In this document: one piece after another, positions 16,036 through 31,915 of the stretch | Numbering within the stretch: position 1 is the first letter of the stretch | How the letters are laid out: every line of letters begins with the position of its first letter | NCBI RefSeq assembly: GCF_017591435.1 | Contig: NC_059297.1 | Coordinates: 8,231,911 to 8,295,910, forward strand | Direction of reading: 5' to 3' | Source: Portunus trituberculatus | Lineage: Eukaryota > Arthropoda > Malacostraca > Decapoda > Portunidae | DNA length: 64,000 bases | Notes under the pieces: generated by a model | The model's input: the letters and a program-made list of their open reading frames with translations, nothing else | Told to the model about the DNA's origin: nothing | Databases searched by the model: none | Translations under genes and position numbers: made by a program

Positions 16036-18300
16036 AACCCGCCCAACATTCTTGATCTTTTCCTAACCTCCAACCCTTCTGCTTACTCTGTTAAACTTTC
16101 CTCTCCGTTGGGCTCCTCCGACCACAATCTAATTTCCGTTACCTGTTCTATCACTCCAGTGCAGCCTCAGGACCCGCCTAAGCGGAGGTGCTTCTGGCAT
16201 TTTAACTCTGCTAAGTGGGAGGAACTAAGGCAGTACTATTCTGATTTCCTTGGGATGATTATTGTTTTCATGTCAGAGATCCTTCTCTTTGTGCCGAGCG
16301 CATAACAGAGGTGATTATCTCTGGCATGGAGCTATACATTCCTCATACTTTCTCTAACCCTAAAGCTAAAAAGCCTTGGTTTAACTCTGCTTGTTCTCGT
16401 GCTGTCAATGATAGAGAGGCGGCTCACAAACGGTTCCGTAGCCATCCAACTGCTGAAACTCATGCCCTATATATTTCTGCCCGTAATCATGCCAAATCTA
16501 TTCTCCAACTTACTAAAACTCTTTCATCAATAGAAAATGTCAAAGTCTTTCCAATTCTAACTCCTCTCGAGATTTCTGGCATCTAGCCAATAATATCTCT
16601 AACAACTTTACTTCTTCGTCTTTCCCTCCTTTACTTCATCCAGATGGCTCTACAGCTGTCTCTTCTTTTCTAAAGCTGAACTCTTCGCTCAAACCTTTGC
16701 TACCAACTCAACTTTGGATGATTCTGGGCATATTCCTCCTACTCCTCCACCCTCTGACTACTTCATCCCTAAAATTAAAATTCTTTATAAAGACGTTTTC
16801 CTGGCCCTCTCTGGCCTTGATTCTCGGAAGGCTTACGGTCCGGATGGAGTCCCTCCTGTTGTTCTCAAAACTGTGCTTCCGAACTCGCTCACTGCCTGGT
16901 CAAACTCTTTCATCTGTGTCTCTACTTCTATTTATCCTTCTTGCTGGAAGTTTGCTCACATTCAACCTGTCCCTAAAAAGGTGACCACTCCAATCCTTCT
17001 AACTACCGCCCTATAGCTTTGATTTCCTGCCTTTCTAAAGCCTTTGAGTCTATCCTTAATAGGAAGATAATGAGGCATCTATCAGCTCACAACCTTCTCT
17101 CTGATTGCCAGTATGGTTTCCGTAAAGGCAGATCTACTGGTGATCTTCTTACTTTCCTAACTGAATCTTGGTCATCCTCTTTAGGGACTTCGGTGAAACC
17201 TTTGCTGTCGGCCTTGACATATCGAAAGCCTTCGATAGAGTCTGGCACAAATCTTTAATTTCTAAACTACCCTCCTACGGATTCTATCCTTCTCTCTGTA
17301 CCTTCATCTCCAGTTTCCTTTCCGATCGTTCTATTGCTGCTGTAGTAGACGGTCACTGTTCTTCCCTAAAACTATCAACAGTGGTGTTCCACAGGGTTCT
17401 GTCCTATCACCCACTCTCTTTCTATTATTCATCAATGATCTCCTAAATCTGACTCAATGCCCTATCCACTCCTATGCTGATGATACCACCCTGCATTATT
17501 CAACAGCGTTCAACAGACGCCCAACCCAACAACAATTAAATGACTCAAGGCGAGATGCTATAGGACGCCTAACTTCTGATCTTTCACTTGTTTCTGATTG
17601 GGGCAGAGAAAACCTGGTTTTGTTCAATGCCTCAAAAACTCAATTTCTACAACTATCTACTCGACATAACCTTCCAGACAACTATCCTCTCTTCTTCAAT
17701 AACACTCAACTTCCCTCTCCTCTACATTAAACACACTCGGTCTATCCTTCACTAAAAATCTAAACTGGAAATTTCACATCTCTACTCTTGCTAAATCAGC
17801 TTCCAAGAAGTTAGGTGTCCTATGGCGTCTTCGTCCATTTTCTCTCCCTCCCAGCTGCTTGCTCTGTACAAGGGCCTTATCCGCCCGTGTATGGAGTATG
17901 GCTCTCATGTCTGGGGATCCACACACAGCTTTACTAAACAAGGTGGAATCTAAAGCTTTTCGTCTTATCAACTCTTCTCCTCTAACTGACTGTCTTGATT
18001 CTTTAAGTCACCGCCGCAATGTTGCATCTTTATCTGTCTTCTACCGCTGTTTTCATGCTGTCTGCTCTTCTGAACTTGCTAACTGCATGCCTTCCCCCTC
18101 CTGCGGCCTCGCTGCACAAGACTCTCTACTTCTTCTCATCCCTATTCTGTCCATCTTCCTAATGCAAGAGTTAACCAGTATCTTCACTCCTTCATTCCCT
18201 ACACTGGTAAACTCTGGAACTCTCTACCTGTGTCTGTATTTCCACCTGCCTATGACTTAAACTCTTTCAAAAGAGGAGTGTCAAGACACCTCTTACGTTA
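16036..18300 (+). pseudogene. Endonuclease-reverse transcriptase of LINE A, frameshifted
   Basis: The endonuclease end is seen as GSSDHNLISV (about 16,108-16,140), the conserved SDH motif of APE-like nucleases. RT landmarks follow: SRKAYGPDGVP (about 16,825-16,855), NYRPIAL (about 16,999), GFRKGRST (about 17,116), DISKAFDRVWH (about 17,215-17,248), GVPQGSVLSP (about 17,382) and the catalytic YADD at 17,473-17,484. The C-terminal region includes CMEYGSHVW (about 17,890) and ends with RGVSRHLLR at about 18,275-18,300. The frame is broken many times, at about 16,664-16,671, 16,980, 17,180, 17,366-17,371, 17,711-17,722 and 17,912, so no active enzyme is made. Four of these breaks are exactly shared with copy B. 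Several are single-base losses in short homopolymers, so sequencing or assembly error is a live alternative to true decay. Confidence 0.88.
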
Positions 18301-18416
18301 ACTGGACCCTCCTTTTAGATTTTTTGTTTTTCTTTCTCCTACTTTCCTCTTAACAGGGCCTGGCAACCAGCGGGATTTTTTTTTCCAACACTGTTTTCCC
18401 TTGGCCAGTGCCCTTG

Positions 18417-18445
<29 letters not shown>
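16036..18445 (+). mobile_element. LINE copy A, 5'-truncated non-LTR retrotransposon
   Basis: Starts inside the C-terminal part of an APE-type endonuclease, runs through a whole reverse-transcriptase region and a 3' UTR, and ends in a 23-bp poly-A tail (18,423-18,445). The 5' boundary is where endonuclease-like coding begins (about 16,036). The architecture (APE endonuclease, RT, short 3' UTR, poly-A) places it in the Jockey/CR1-like group of LINEs; the exact clade needs a tree. From 16,519 on it matches LINE copy B almost base for base. Confidence 0.92.
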
Positions 18446-19374
<929 letters not shown>

Positions 19375-19565
19375 TCTTGCTGCCTCGCCCCGTCTGTCTG
19401 TCCTCCCCGTCCTGCCCCGCCCAGTCCTCTTGCCGTCCCAACCCGCTCCACTCCACGTCCCACACTACCCGATCCCACGCCAATAATTCCAGTCCCGCCC
19501 ACATGAGCCTGTCCCACCCGTCTAGCCCCCACCCTAATTCGCCCTGACCGGCCCTGACCCGAACC
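19375..19565. repeat. Degenerate C-rich pentamer-like tract
   Basis: Loosely repeated CCCCG/TCCCG/CCCAC units on the + strand in an otherwise AT-rich region. A shorter similar tract lies at 39,668-39,728, also near an ATATTCA motif. It could be a decayed minisatellite. Confidence 0.45.
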
Positions 19566-21175
19566 CCAAGCCAGTCAGGTCGCACGTTTTCCGTGGACGT
19601 TATTTTTCCACCTAAAAAATGCCGCCGTTAAAGGAATGTAGTCCGCCTCACTTATTTTTCCACCCTCTATTTTCTTTTTATGTCGTACAGGTATTTTAGA
19701 CGCAACGTTTACGCGTTTCCGTATCGGCTTTCCGGGATCTGCAGGCGGCAAGGGGGCGGTGCCTACATAGACGAGCAGGTATGGGTGGTGTGCCCTGATC
19801 GTGGTTTTCTGTGGCTGTCCCTCCTATCGCTTTCCTATCTGGTTAGCGGATGACTAGTGTGGGTTCAGCATTATGGTTTATACATGAACAAGTACTCGAA
19901 ACTTGGTTTTTTTTATGTATTTTTGCTTCTTTGTGTCTGAAACTTGAATTGCATGTCTAAGTAATGCAAAAATATTATTTAGATCTTTGGAATTTACTGT
20001 ATGTATGCGTGCGTGAATAAATAAAATTGAAAAAAAAAAAAAAGACATCCATGACCCGACTCATCAACTGTGTAGTCTTTGAAAACTGTCCGTTTGAGAA
20101 CGAAAAAAAATTTAAAAAACGGCATCTACTGAGAATGACAGATCAGAGGAGGATGCATGGATAATATACCATAGATTTTAAACACAACATTTAAAGAGCA
20201 TCCTCAATTATTTATTGTAGGCAACTCTACACACGTGTACTACAAAATAGCAAAATGCAAATTCGAGCCACACAACTTATTTGAAAACATAAAGCAGGTA
20301 AGAAGTGTCCATATAAATTGTTTTAGACTATAAACACAAGGAATACTTTTAGTTTGCATTTTCAGATCTTCCTCAGTCTCGTACACGTGCATGTAAAACA
20401 GTTATTCATTTCAACATTATATACTTTACATTTTCGAAAAAAAAAATGTTTTATTCAATGGCCACATGAAATATCAGTCAGGTCCTCATGATTTTTTTTT
20501 TCTTTTGCCTACTAGTGGTAAAGGATGCTTGTTAAATTATCTCTGTAATCCTAAATATAAATAGATAAGTACGTAAATAAAGAAGAGAATAAACAAATAA
20601 GAAAAGACTCTTAAACTTACAATGTCTACAAAAGCCAGTCAAAAGTAGTGGAACTCAGATGCCAACATATCTGAGGCCAAGACCCTTACAGATTAATGTA
20701 TTTCTAATCTTCAACCTGTGTTCTACTTGTCCTTGCTTTGAACGAGTTCAGTGGTAAGTCGATGTTTTGTGTTGTTTTTGTAGTGGTGTTGTTATTGTTG
20801 TTGTTCTTTGTTGTTGTATCATTGTTGTTGCAATGCTTTATTCATCGTTATGATTGTTGTCTTCCTAACATAGGTAGTAAAATGTTGTGATGTAAGCATA
20901 GACTATAACCAGGAAAGACTCTATGGCCATCAGAAGGAAAAATGAAATACCAAGTTTCCCAAGATCTAATCATTTCAATTCCCCCTCATAAAATTTAGGA
21001 TTATTCAAATAAAACGTTCGTATGCTTTATTATAAACAATAAAAAAAAAACAGCAGTCAGCGAATGCTTTTACTGATTCATACGTGTTTGTTCTGTTACA
21101 GGATGAGCAAACTTTTCTGTCTCCTCCTTGCTTGTTCATGTGAGTATATAATTTTCTGACTTTATTGTACTGAAA
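19566..21175. other. Non-coding DNA, no gene seen
   Basis: AT-rich unique DNA with poly-A near 20,031-20,043 and GTT-rich patches near 20,770-20,830. No exon supported. Confidence 0.55.
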
Positions 21176-21176
21176 T

Positions 21177-21273
<97 letters not shown>

Positions 21274-21323
21274 TTTGTTTATTTGATAACTTATTAATTT
21301 ACCGTTATCATTATAAGTATCAA

Positions 21324-21359
<36 letters not shown>

Positions 21360-21370
21360 CATTATTATTT
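21176..21370. repeat. (AT)n and (ATT)n tracts
   Basis: AT repeats at 21,176-21,270 and ATT repeats at 21,324-21,370. Confidence 0.96.
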
Positions 21371-21865
21371 ATATTATTACTGTTACTACTACTTCTACTA
21401 TGTAGTACTACTTCTTTCATCAGTTCACACTAATAGTTAAACTTTGCAATTATGGTAAACAATAAGAGAAGCAGCCTCAACCTCAGCAGTAACAACAGCA
21501 GCAACAGGTATTATATCAGCGACGCAGCAGCAGCAGTAGCAACAACAACAACAGCAACAACAACACCTACAACAGTACCAGTAGAATTTGATGTTTCTGT
21601 TGTCGTCCTTTTGCCTCCCTTTGCAACTGCCAAGTTTGGCGCATCGTGCTCACGCTGGCCCTCGGGACGATCACACTTGCTCCATTAGGGTAATCAGCTC
21701 CCTTCTCCCTCCCATCCCTTGCCTGCTCCTCCCCACCCCTCCCTGACCCTCCTTGCTAACCTGCATACATTACCCTACGTACAAATGCCTCTGCGTTCCT
21801 CCAGTCGGCCCACGCGTGTCTCCCAGGGATCCTCCCACGAGATGAAGGGAAGCACCACCCAGTCA
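21371..21865. other. Non-coding; CAG/AAC-rich then GC-rich
   Basis: Imperfect CAG/AAC triplets at about 21,480-21,580, then GC-rich unique DNA that leads into the CCAAT cluster. No gene defined. Confidence 0.5.
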
Positions 21866-22045
21866 GATAATGACGCCATGCCCTGGCAGCCAATAGTTGT
21901 GCCATATTCTTTCTGGCCCGTGACGACATGAACCTTTTTGGCCAATCACGCAGCGTCTTTCAATTCTAGTTACTTTCCTTAGCACCAATCAGCAGGCAGG
22001 ACCATTTTAGCGTCTGGTCTCGGCTCCCTGATCCGATAAGCCAAT
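21866..22045 (+). promoter_or_regulatory. Cluster of four CCAAT boxes, possible promoter
   Basis: CCAAT occurs at 21,890, 21,942, 21,985 and 22,041, all on the + strand with steps of 52, 43 and 56 bp. Two TGACG half-sites (about 21,871 and 21,920) lie among them. CCAAT arrays of this sort bind NF-Y in animal promoters. I could not find the transcript it would serve, so the promoter call is inference. Confidence 0.35.

Positions 22046-23982
<1,937 letters not shown>

Positions 23983-24034
<52 letters not shown>
23983..24034. repeat. (GT)n, 5' flank of SINE copy 3
   Basis: 52 bp of GT repeats directly abutting the SINE head. Confidence 0.96.
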
Positions 24035-24035
<1 letters not shown>

Positions 24036-24360
24036 CATCTTTATAAGAAGTTGACCCTTATTACACAAGTGCAATTCAATTCATAGTTCTGAAAACTCCC
24101 CATCGGCAATGTATGTAGTGATATCCGTGGTTTTGTTTTTGAGATCGATGCTACATAACTTTGTGATGAGCTGGATCGTTCGTCATCCACTCCTTGGATT
24201 GTCATTGGTATTGGCTGGTGTTGTTTGTTATTCATTTTTGTTGTTATTACTGTATTGTTGTTATTACGTATTTTATTGTTGTTGTTGTTGTTGTTTGTCT
24301 TCTTCTTCTTCTTCTTCTTCTTCTTCTTCTTCTTCTTCTTCTTCTTCTTCTTCTTCTTCT
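24035..24360. repeat. Spacer, then GTT-rich and (CTT)n tract
   Basis: 24,035-24,235 is unique DNA; 24,236-24,297 is GTT-rich; 24,298-24,360 is a pure (CTT)n array. Confidence 0.85.
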
Positions 24361-25490
24361 AGTTCCTGGCCAGGCGAGGACCTTCACCTTTTACCTCTTG
24401 TTGGATATGAACTGGACGTAAGCTGAGGAGTGACAACTTTACTACGCAGTAAGAACGTAAGGCTAACGACCCTGTCCTTATGTGCGTTTGTGTTCGTGAG
24501 TTTGTGTATTCCTGTTAAAAGAAACATGGAGTAGTTTATACTATGCCTTTAAGAATAAACGATGCGAGATTTACAAATGGTATAGATTTTATGGATAGAT
24601 GTATAGATTGTGCAGAATCAATAGGAAACTTTAAATTGGAAAACTAGATAAGTTTACAGAAAGGCCATGTATAAGCTTACTGGATTCTTGTAACTTCTGT
24701 TACATTTTCTAAGCTTTTTTTTTGTGATGAGACATTAACTTTGACGAAGGAGTGGTTGCTGCCTCTAAGAAACGAACACCCGATGCTATCCCCTGAGGCC
24801 TCCGTATCGAGTCTTATTGGTACACCAGTCCAACCTTCATCCGACTAATTGACCAAGTAAACACTCACCGTCAGCCTAACTTAATATGATGGAGGAAGGG
24901 TCAGAGTGGAGGGAACCCTCTTGATTCTCATTTACGTTTGTTGCCTCGTCGCACTTGTTTCGGCGTAGTAACCAGCCTGTTATGCCAGCATTGCGATTCC
25001 TAAAAACAATACTATACTTGCAATCTTGCTTCTGTATACATCCAGCCTGCAATCACCGCTACATCTACAACCAAATCGTTAATACCAACAAACAGAACCG
25101 CCTCATTTACAGCCAACTTGCTACACCTCCAAACAACACTTGCACGTCTGCTCGAAAGAAAAAAAGGGTACGCGTTGAACTCCCGCTGGAGGTGTCATCT
25201 TGTGCCATAAAGAAGTGACGCTCCAACAGGAAACCAAACAAGTAGCAGATACACCCACAGCAGGCTGTTCGTGTTGGCTGGGGGGAAGGGAGCGAGTCTA
25301 CTTTATGTCAATAAGAGGAAATGTACCCGATGGGACAGGTAGTGGCAGAGCAAAGGTTGGTTTATATCTGTGTTTGTAGGTGTTACCATTGATATCGCAC
25401 AACCTTGCCACCAGAGGAAGTACTTCTTCATCATGCATCACTTCATAAGGAAATAAACTGGGTAATTCATATTCTAGTTGGCACGATCTC

Positions 25491-25491
<1 letters not shown>
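24361..25491. other. Non-coding DNA, no gene seen
   Basis: Unique sequence of moderate composition. An 87-codon open frame at 24,955-25,218 has no recognisable family. Confidence 0.5.

Positions 25492-25537
<46 letters not shown>
25492..25537. repeat. (CA)n microsatellite without a SINE
   Basis: 46 bp of CA repeats. No SINE head or tail lies next to it, so (CA)n here occurs without an insertion. Confidence 0.95.
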
Positions 25538-26095
25538 CAAACTATATAAATCAAGTTAGTTTGAGCAACTCCTGTGCCACAACACGCCCGACATACCAAG
25601 CAGGAGGGGCGCCGACTCAGGAGATGGGATGGGGCCCTGGGAAGGATCCTCAGGCGGTCAGCAGGACGGGGTAGGGGTGTGGGTGCCCATGGGGCGTACT
25701 AGGGTTGTGTAAGGCCCGCGTGGATGGTTTCGTGGAGGAGAAGCGGTGAATTCAGAGTAACAAGTTGACGGGAGAGAAGGGAGCCCACACCATCCTCTCT
25801 TACGCAGTCCCCTTCCTCGCTCTTGCTAAAATTTCTTCCCGTCTTATCCCCTCCCATTGCTCCAGTGTACTGCCGCCGTACCTTCCCTGTCTCCCTCGCC
25901 TCACATTATTCTTATACACTCCCTTATTCGGCTGTCCCGGGCGTCCCTACACGATTTATATTAAGTTCTCCTTATCTCTTACTTCTCCTTCCCCGTTATT
26001 TTTTTTTTTTCTGACAAAACAATACCTACTACCACTGGTTAGATACTTACTCTCATTGTATGCTTATTATATTGCTATTATTGCCGCTACTTCCA
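25538..26095. other. Non-coding spacer
   Basis: GC-richer to about 25,760, pyrimidine-rich after. No gene supported. Confidence 0.5.
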
Positions 26096-26234
26096 TTAGT
26101 ACTGCTGTTGTTACTACTACTACTACTGTTGTTACTAATGCTACTGCTACTATTATTATTATTATTACTACTACTACTGCTACTGTTGCTACTACTACAA
26201 TCACTTCTACTATTACTACTACTACTACTACTAC

Positions 26235-26301
<67 letters not shown>

Positions 26302-26320
26302 AATGATAATGATAATAATG

Positions 26321-26357
<37 letters not shown>

Positions 26358-26383
26358 TAGCAATAATAATAATAATATAACTG

Positions 26384-26423
<40 letters not shown>

Positions 26424-26561
26424 TATTGATAGTACTACTGTTTTAGCATTTCAACTACTACTTCTACTGATGATGTTATTACTGCTACTACGAATCTCGA
26501 TGTTTGTTGAATAAAAACAGTGATGATAATGACATTAATGATAATAGTAATACTAATAATG

Positions 26562-26609
<48 letters not shown>

Positions 26610-26630
26610 GTAATGATAATAAAATTGCGA
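26096..26630. repeat. Mixed trinucleotide array (ACT/AAT/ATG)
   Basis: Blocks of ACT, then AAT, then ATG, then AAT again, ACT again, and a second AAT array at 26,521-26,620. Long open frames here are artefacts of triplet periodicity. Confidence 0.93.
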
Positions 26631-27802
26631 ACGGAGCAAACCGCAGACATCCACTACAGGAGTGTAAATTTCAGACTTATTCTTTGACGTGTGATCTACT
26701 CTCCAGCCCAACCTTGTCTGTAGTACTCACCTGAAGGAAGAGAAATACATAGAAAGAAAGAAAGGAAAAAAAGAGAGAAAGAAAGATAGATACATAAATG
26801 ATAAACAGATAGATCATTAGGTAGCTTGATATATAGTTAGATGGGTAGATTGAGTGAGTGAGTGATAATTTGAGTGATTGATAGACTGATTATCTCAATT
26901 AGCCAATGGAATAATTGATTGATACTCAGTTCAATAAATATACTGACTGATAACAAGAAGAAGAAGAAGAAGAAGAAAGAACTTGAAACCATAGACACAT
27001 AAATCACTTACAAACTTCTTCCTTCCTCTATAGACCTTGTTCTTTCTTATCTCCTCCTGCTCCCTCATATTCAAGTTGCCGTTGTCTTCCTTGCATGCTT
27101 TCATGTTTTATTTGAATCAAGCCTTTATGAACCGAGACACTGTCACTGCGAGAATAATTTATGCTTGTATTTTTAAATGCTTTGTTGTCTCTTCAGGATA
27201 ATTTTCAAAGGCCACTGAGGTGATTGATATAAATTTCTCATGGGTGTTCCTCTCCCTCTGTGAGGCAGAATTCTTGTTAAACTCCCCATGGAATCATGAA
27301 GACACTCCAGTAACTCCCACCGTAGCATCTTAGAAATAGTCGAGACAAGACGACAAGAATACGTTTCTTGGTAAGGTATATTCAATCATAATTCCAAGAA
27401 CATCTATCACTAACTCCTTTATTTCCCTTGATGGAATACTGTCTGTATATCATCAGTCTATGTAACATTGAGGAAAACAACAGCTTTATTATCATCACCA
27501 CCCCACAAGGGAATATGTTTCTCTGAACTCTTTTTAGTAAATTTCGTGAGGACTTACGTATCATTCTTAGTAGAAAGGGTACGAATGTTAACACTTGGGT
27601 GCGGAGGAATAGTAGAGATAGGGACGAGAGGCAGCCAAGGTCTTCGAAGCCTTTCACAGTACTTTGAATGGTTCGATCACCGCTCCGCCAGCTCGTCCGT
27701 CTGTCTGTCAGCTTTAGGAAAACCAGAGTGTGTGTACTAGCGTCGCTCCGGTGCTGACGAAAGAAGATAAACTCGACTTGATATCAAGAGGCAGGGTAAA
27801 AA

Positions 27803-27805
<3 letters not shown>
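26631..27805. other. Non-coding DNA, no gene seen
   Basis: GATA/GATT-like degenerate tetramers around 26,750-26,930, a short (AAG)n at 26,957-26,977, then unique DNA. Open frames of about 90 codons at 27,380-27,740 have no recognisable motif. Confidence 0.5.

Positions 27806-27860
<55 letters not shown>
27806..27860. repeat. (GA)n microsatellite
   Basis: About 54 bp of GA repeats. Confidence 0.96.
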
Positions 27861-27862
<2 letters not shown>

Positions 27863-28787
27863 CATTAGAGTATATGCCATTTATTAATGCCTATGGATAT
27901 GCGTGAGTTGTGTATACTAGCGACGTCATTAACGTTATCATTGGCACAGAAAATAAAGAAGTAGAGAGGATTCACTATTCAAAACAAACACACTGCTATT
28001 TTCGCTTATTCCCGTTAGATGTCTGTACAGTGAATCAATCACCCGTCTCCCCATCCATTACTCTGTCTTCTGTGTCTTCTTGTGCACCCATCACTCGCAC
28101 GTCTTCCATCACTGCATCCAGAAAACTTCCCCTTTGTCTTCCTCTCTTGTTCCTGCCTGTTGGGTCCGTCTCCAGCATCCTCTTTCCCTACGTACTCAAC
28201 TCTCCTCTGCACATGGCCACGTTAAGACAAAGACGAAGGCAAAAACAGAAAGGGATCAATGACGGAGCGTATGAGACCCGAACCTTTAGCAGAGAAGTCA
28301 TATTATCAGTGAAAGGATAGCTGTACGTGTAGTCGTAAAAATTACAATAATAAAAAAATATCTTACTAAAATTTCGCGAGTCATTTTTTTTTATCTGATA
28401 GACGAAGAAATATAGAAAATATTGCTTGAGCACGCACGGTATTTCATATCTTTGATCCACGAATAGAAGGCTCAAATCACAAAATGATAAGCAGCATACC
28501 ATTAGTGCTTGAAACGTTGAAGACCGTAGAATTAATTCATCGTTTCATTATGATAAAGATGCTGTTTTGTATGGCTGTACAGTACTTTATCGAGGTTATG
28601 CTTAGTATTTGGAAGGAAATAAGTCATTCACGCAGGAAAGCCACATAACGCGTTACTTCTTATCTCTCTTAAAAAATTGAAGATTATTTATTTAGTTTTT
28701 TGTTTTTTCAGCTCATAACAATTTTAACTCAAACAGGACAACAAATGAACTTATAGGAAGAACAAACATTAAGACATCTTTTTTTTT
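27861..28787. other. Non-coding DNA, no gene seen
   Basis: Unique DNA; a 136-codon open frame at 27,910-28,320 shows no domain and no credible splice context. Confidence 0.5.
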
Positions 28788-28988
28788 CTGAGTGGTTAAG
28801 GGCAGGCTTATTATTGTTTAGTGCCTCAAAACTCAATTCCTTCATTTACCAATCTTCCAAACAATTATCTTCCTTTTTCAGTGAAATTCAACTGTCTCTC
28901 TCTTTTATACTGAAGATTTTCGATCTGTCCTTTACTTGAAATATAAACTGGGAACTTCACATCTCATGATAGGAAAGTAAGGTATGGA
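28788..28988 (+). mobile_element. Old relic of the LINE A/B family
   Basis: About 200 bp align by eye with LINE A 17,606-17,825, just downstream of YADD. Shared landmarks in order include GCCTCAAAACTCAATT, CTTCC.AACAATTATC, CTGTCC..CAC/TAC and AAACTGGGAACTTCACATCT. The divergence is far larger than between A and B, so this is an older insertion fragment. It lies about 450 bp upstream of copy B. Confidence 0.65.
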
Positions 28989-29082
28989 TTTCCAAAGACA
29001 CTGGAACACAATAAATTCAGTTGATGTTTTCTGTGAAGGTGACATTTGGTAAAATTTTTTTTTTTTGTAGGTCTTGATGTGT

Positions 29083-29434
<352 letters not shown>

Positions 29435-31220
29435 CTCTTTCATCAATAGAAAATGTCAAAGTCTTTCCAATTCTAACTCCTCTCGAGATTTCTGGCATCT
29501 AGCCAATAATATCTCTAACAACTTTACTTCTTCGTCTTTCCCTCCTTTACTTCATCCAGATGGCTCTACAGCTGTCTCTTCTTTTCTAAAGCTGAACTCT
29601 TCGCTCAAACCTTTGCTACCAACTCAACTTTGGATGATTCTGGGCATATTCCTCCTACTCCTCCACCCTCTGACTACTTCATCCCTAAAATTAAAATTCT
29701 TTATAAAGACGTTTTCCTGGCCCTCTCTGGCCTTGATTCTCGGAAGGCTTACGGTCCGGATGGAGTCCCTCCTGTTGTTCTCAAAACTGTGCTTCCGAAC
29801 TCGCTCACTGCCTGGTCAAACTCTTTCATCTGTGTCTCTCTACTTCTATTTATCCTTCTTGCTGGAAGTTTGCTCACATTCAACCTGTCCCTAAAAAGGT
29901 GACCACTCCAATCCTTCTAACTACCGCCCTATAGCTTTGATTTCCTGCCTTTCTAAAGCCTTTGAGTCTATCCTTAATAGGAAGATAATGAGGCATCTAT
30001 CAGCTCACAACCTTCTCTCTGATTGCCAGTATGGTTTCCGTAAAGGCAGATCTACTGGTGATCTTCTTACTTTCCTAACTGAATCTTGGTCATCCTCTTT
30101 TAGGGACTTCGGTGAAACCTTTGCTGTCGGCCTTGACATATCGAAAGCCTTCGATAGAGTCTGGCACAAATCTTTAATTTCTAAACTACCCTCCTACGGA
30201 TTCTATCCTTCTCTCTGTACCTTCATCTCCAGTTTCCTTTCCGATCGTTCTATTGCTGCTGTAGTAGACGGTCACTGTTCTTCCCTAAAACTATCAACAG
30301 TGGTGTTCCACAGGGTTCTGTCCTATCACCCACTCTCTTTCTATTATTCATCAATGATCTCCTAAATCTGACTCAATGCCCTATCCACTCCTATGCTGAT
30401 GATACCACCCTGCATTATTCAACAGCGTTCAACAGACGCCCAACCCAACAACAATTAAATGACTCAAGGCGAGATGCTATAGGACGCCTAACTTCTGATC
30501 TTTCACTTGTTTCTGATTGGGGCAGAGAAAACCTGGTTTTGTTCAATGCCTCAAAAACTCAATTTCTACAACTATCTACTCGACATAACCTTCCAGACAA
30601 CTATCCTCTCTTCTTCAATAACACTCAACTTCCCTCTCCTCTACATTAAACACACTCGGTCTATCCTTCACTAAAAATCTAAACTGGAAATTTCACATCT
30701 CTACTCTTGCTAAATCAGCTTCCAAGAAGTTAGGTGTCCTATGGCGTCTTCGTCCATTTTTCTCTCCTCCCAGCTGCTTGCTCTGTACAAGGGCCTTATC
30801 CGCCCGTGTATGGAGTATGGCTCTCATGTCTGGGGGATCCACACACAGCTTTACTAAACAAGGTGGAATCTAAAGCTTTTCGTCTTATCAACTCTTCTCC
30901 TCTAACTGACTGTCTTGATTCTTTAAGTCACCGCCGCAATGTTGCATCTTTATCTGTCTTCTACCGCTGTTTTCATGCTGTCTGCTCTTCTGAACTTGCT
31001 AACTGCATGCCTTCCCCCTCCTGCGGCCTCGCTGCACAAGACTCTCTACTTCTTCTCATCCCTATTCTGTCCATCTTCCTAATGCAAGAGTTAACCAGTA
31101 TCTTCACTCCTTCATTCCCTACACTGGTAAACTCTGGAACTCTCTACCTGTGTCTGTATTTCCACCTGCCTATGACTTAAACTCTTTCAAAAGAGGAGTG
31201 TCAAGACACCTCTTACGTTA
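29435..31220 (+). pseudogene. Reverse transcriptase of LINE B, frameshifted
   Basis: Carries the same RT landmarks as copy A: SRKAYGPDGVP, GFRKGRST, DISKAFDRVWH, and YADD at 30,392-30,403. The endonuclease is absent through truncation. The thumb and C-terminal region is present and ends at about 31,220. Frame breaks at about 29,579-29,586, 29,899, 30,286-30,291 and 30,630-30,642 match those of copy A exactly. One A-specific break is absent here: the T missing at 17,180 is present, so the stretch from FRKGRST through DISKAFDRVW stays open. Non-functional as written. Confidence 0.88.
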
Positions 31221-31340
31221 ACTGGACCCTCCTTTTAGATTTTTTGTTTTCTCTTTCTACTTTCCTCTTAACAGGGCCTGGCAACCAGCGGGATTTTTTT
31301 TTTCCAACACTTTGTTTTCCCTTGGCCAGTGCCCTTGTAA

Positions 31341-31377
<37 letters not shown>
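29435..31377 (+). mobile_element. LINE copy B, 5'-truncated, 34-bp poly-A
   Basis: Homology to LINE A begins abruptly at A position 16,519 and continues to the same 3' end, with a poly-A tail at 31,344-31,377. AATTATA occurs just before the 5' junction and again just after the poly-A, a possible 7-bp target duplication or microhomology. The 5' truncation, poly-A and possible duplication are the normal products of target-primed reverse transcription, so B is a separate insertion and not simply a tandem duplication of A. Confidence 0.92.
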
Positions 31378-31379
<2 letters not shown>

Positions 31380-31733
31380 ATAGATCTTTCATTGATACTG
31401 GAAGCCACGACTGCGTCCTGTCGTACTGATGTAACATGTGAGTTTCTATATGCGTATGAGATGGGTTAATTAAAGAAATGTCCTTCATCCTTACAAACCT
31501 GTGTAATAATTTGGTCATTCTACAGGATACAATAATTTTATTGAACTGCATAATGATAGTCAGAATTCGAGTAACCCTCTACATTTACTTTCACTTTCTT
31601 TTCGTTTTTCCTCATTAGTAAGTCCTCTAATCTCCTGAAAAATCAATCAGTTATCAGATTTTGTAGGATTGTCAATAGATCACAGGTGTCTCTTGATTTA
31701 AGAGAAAGGCATAGACTGGCATAGAGTACAGAG

Positions 31734-31737
<4 letters not shown>
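31378..31737. other. Non-coding spacer
   Basis: AT-rich unique DNA right of LINE B. No feature seen. Confidence 0.5.
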
Positions 31738-31821
<84 letters not shown>

Positions 31822-31915
31822 ATGATCGATTGACTGACTGACTGACTAACAAAATAAATATTTATAGATATAAACATAAATCTTGATAAACCTCAATAAA
31901 ACAAACAACCAAAAA

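Noticed and set aside
25765..26514. 249-codon open frame
   Set aside because: The left part is pyrimidine-rich DNA without domain; the right part is triplet repeat.
29435..31377. LINE B as a tandem or segmental copy of LINE A
   Set aside because: It has its own 5' truncation point, a longer poly-A tail and unrelated flanks, which indicates an independent retrotransposition; misassembly cannot be fully excluded.
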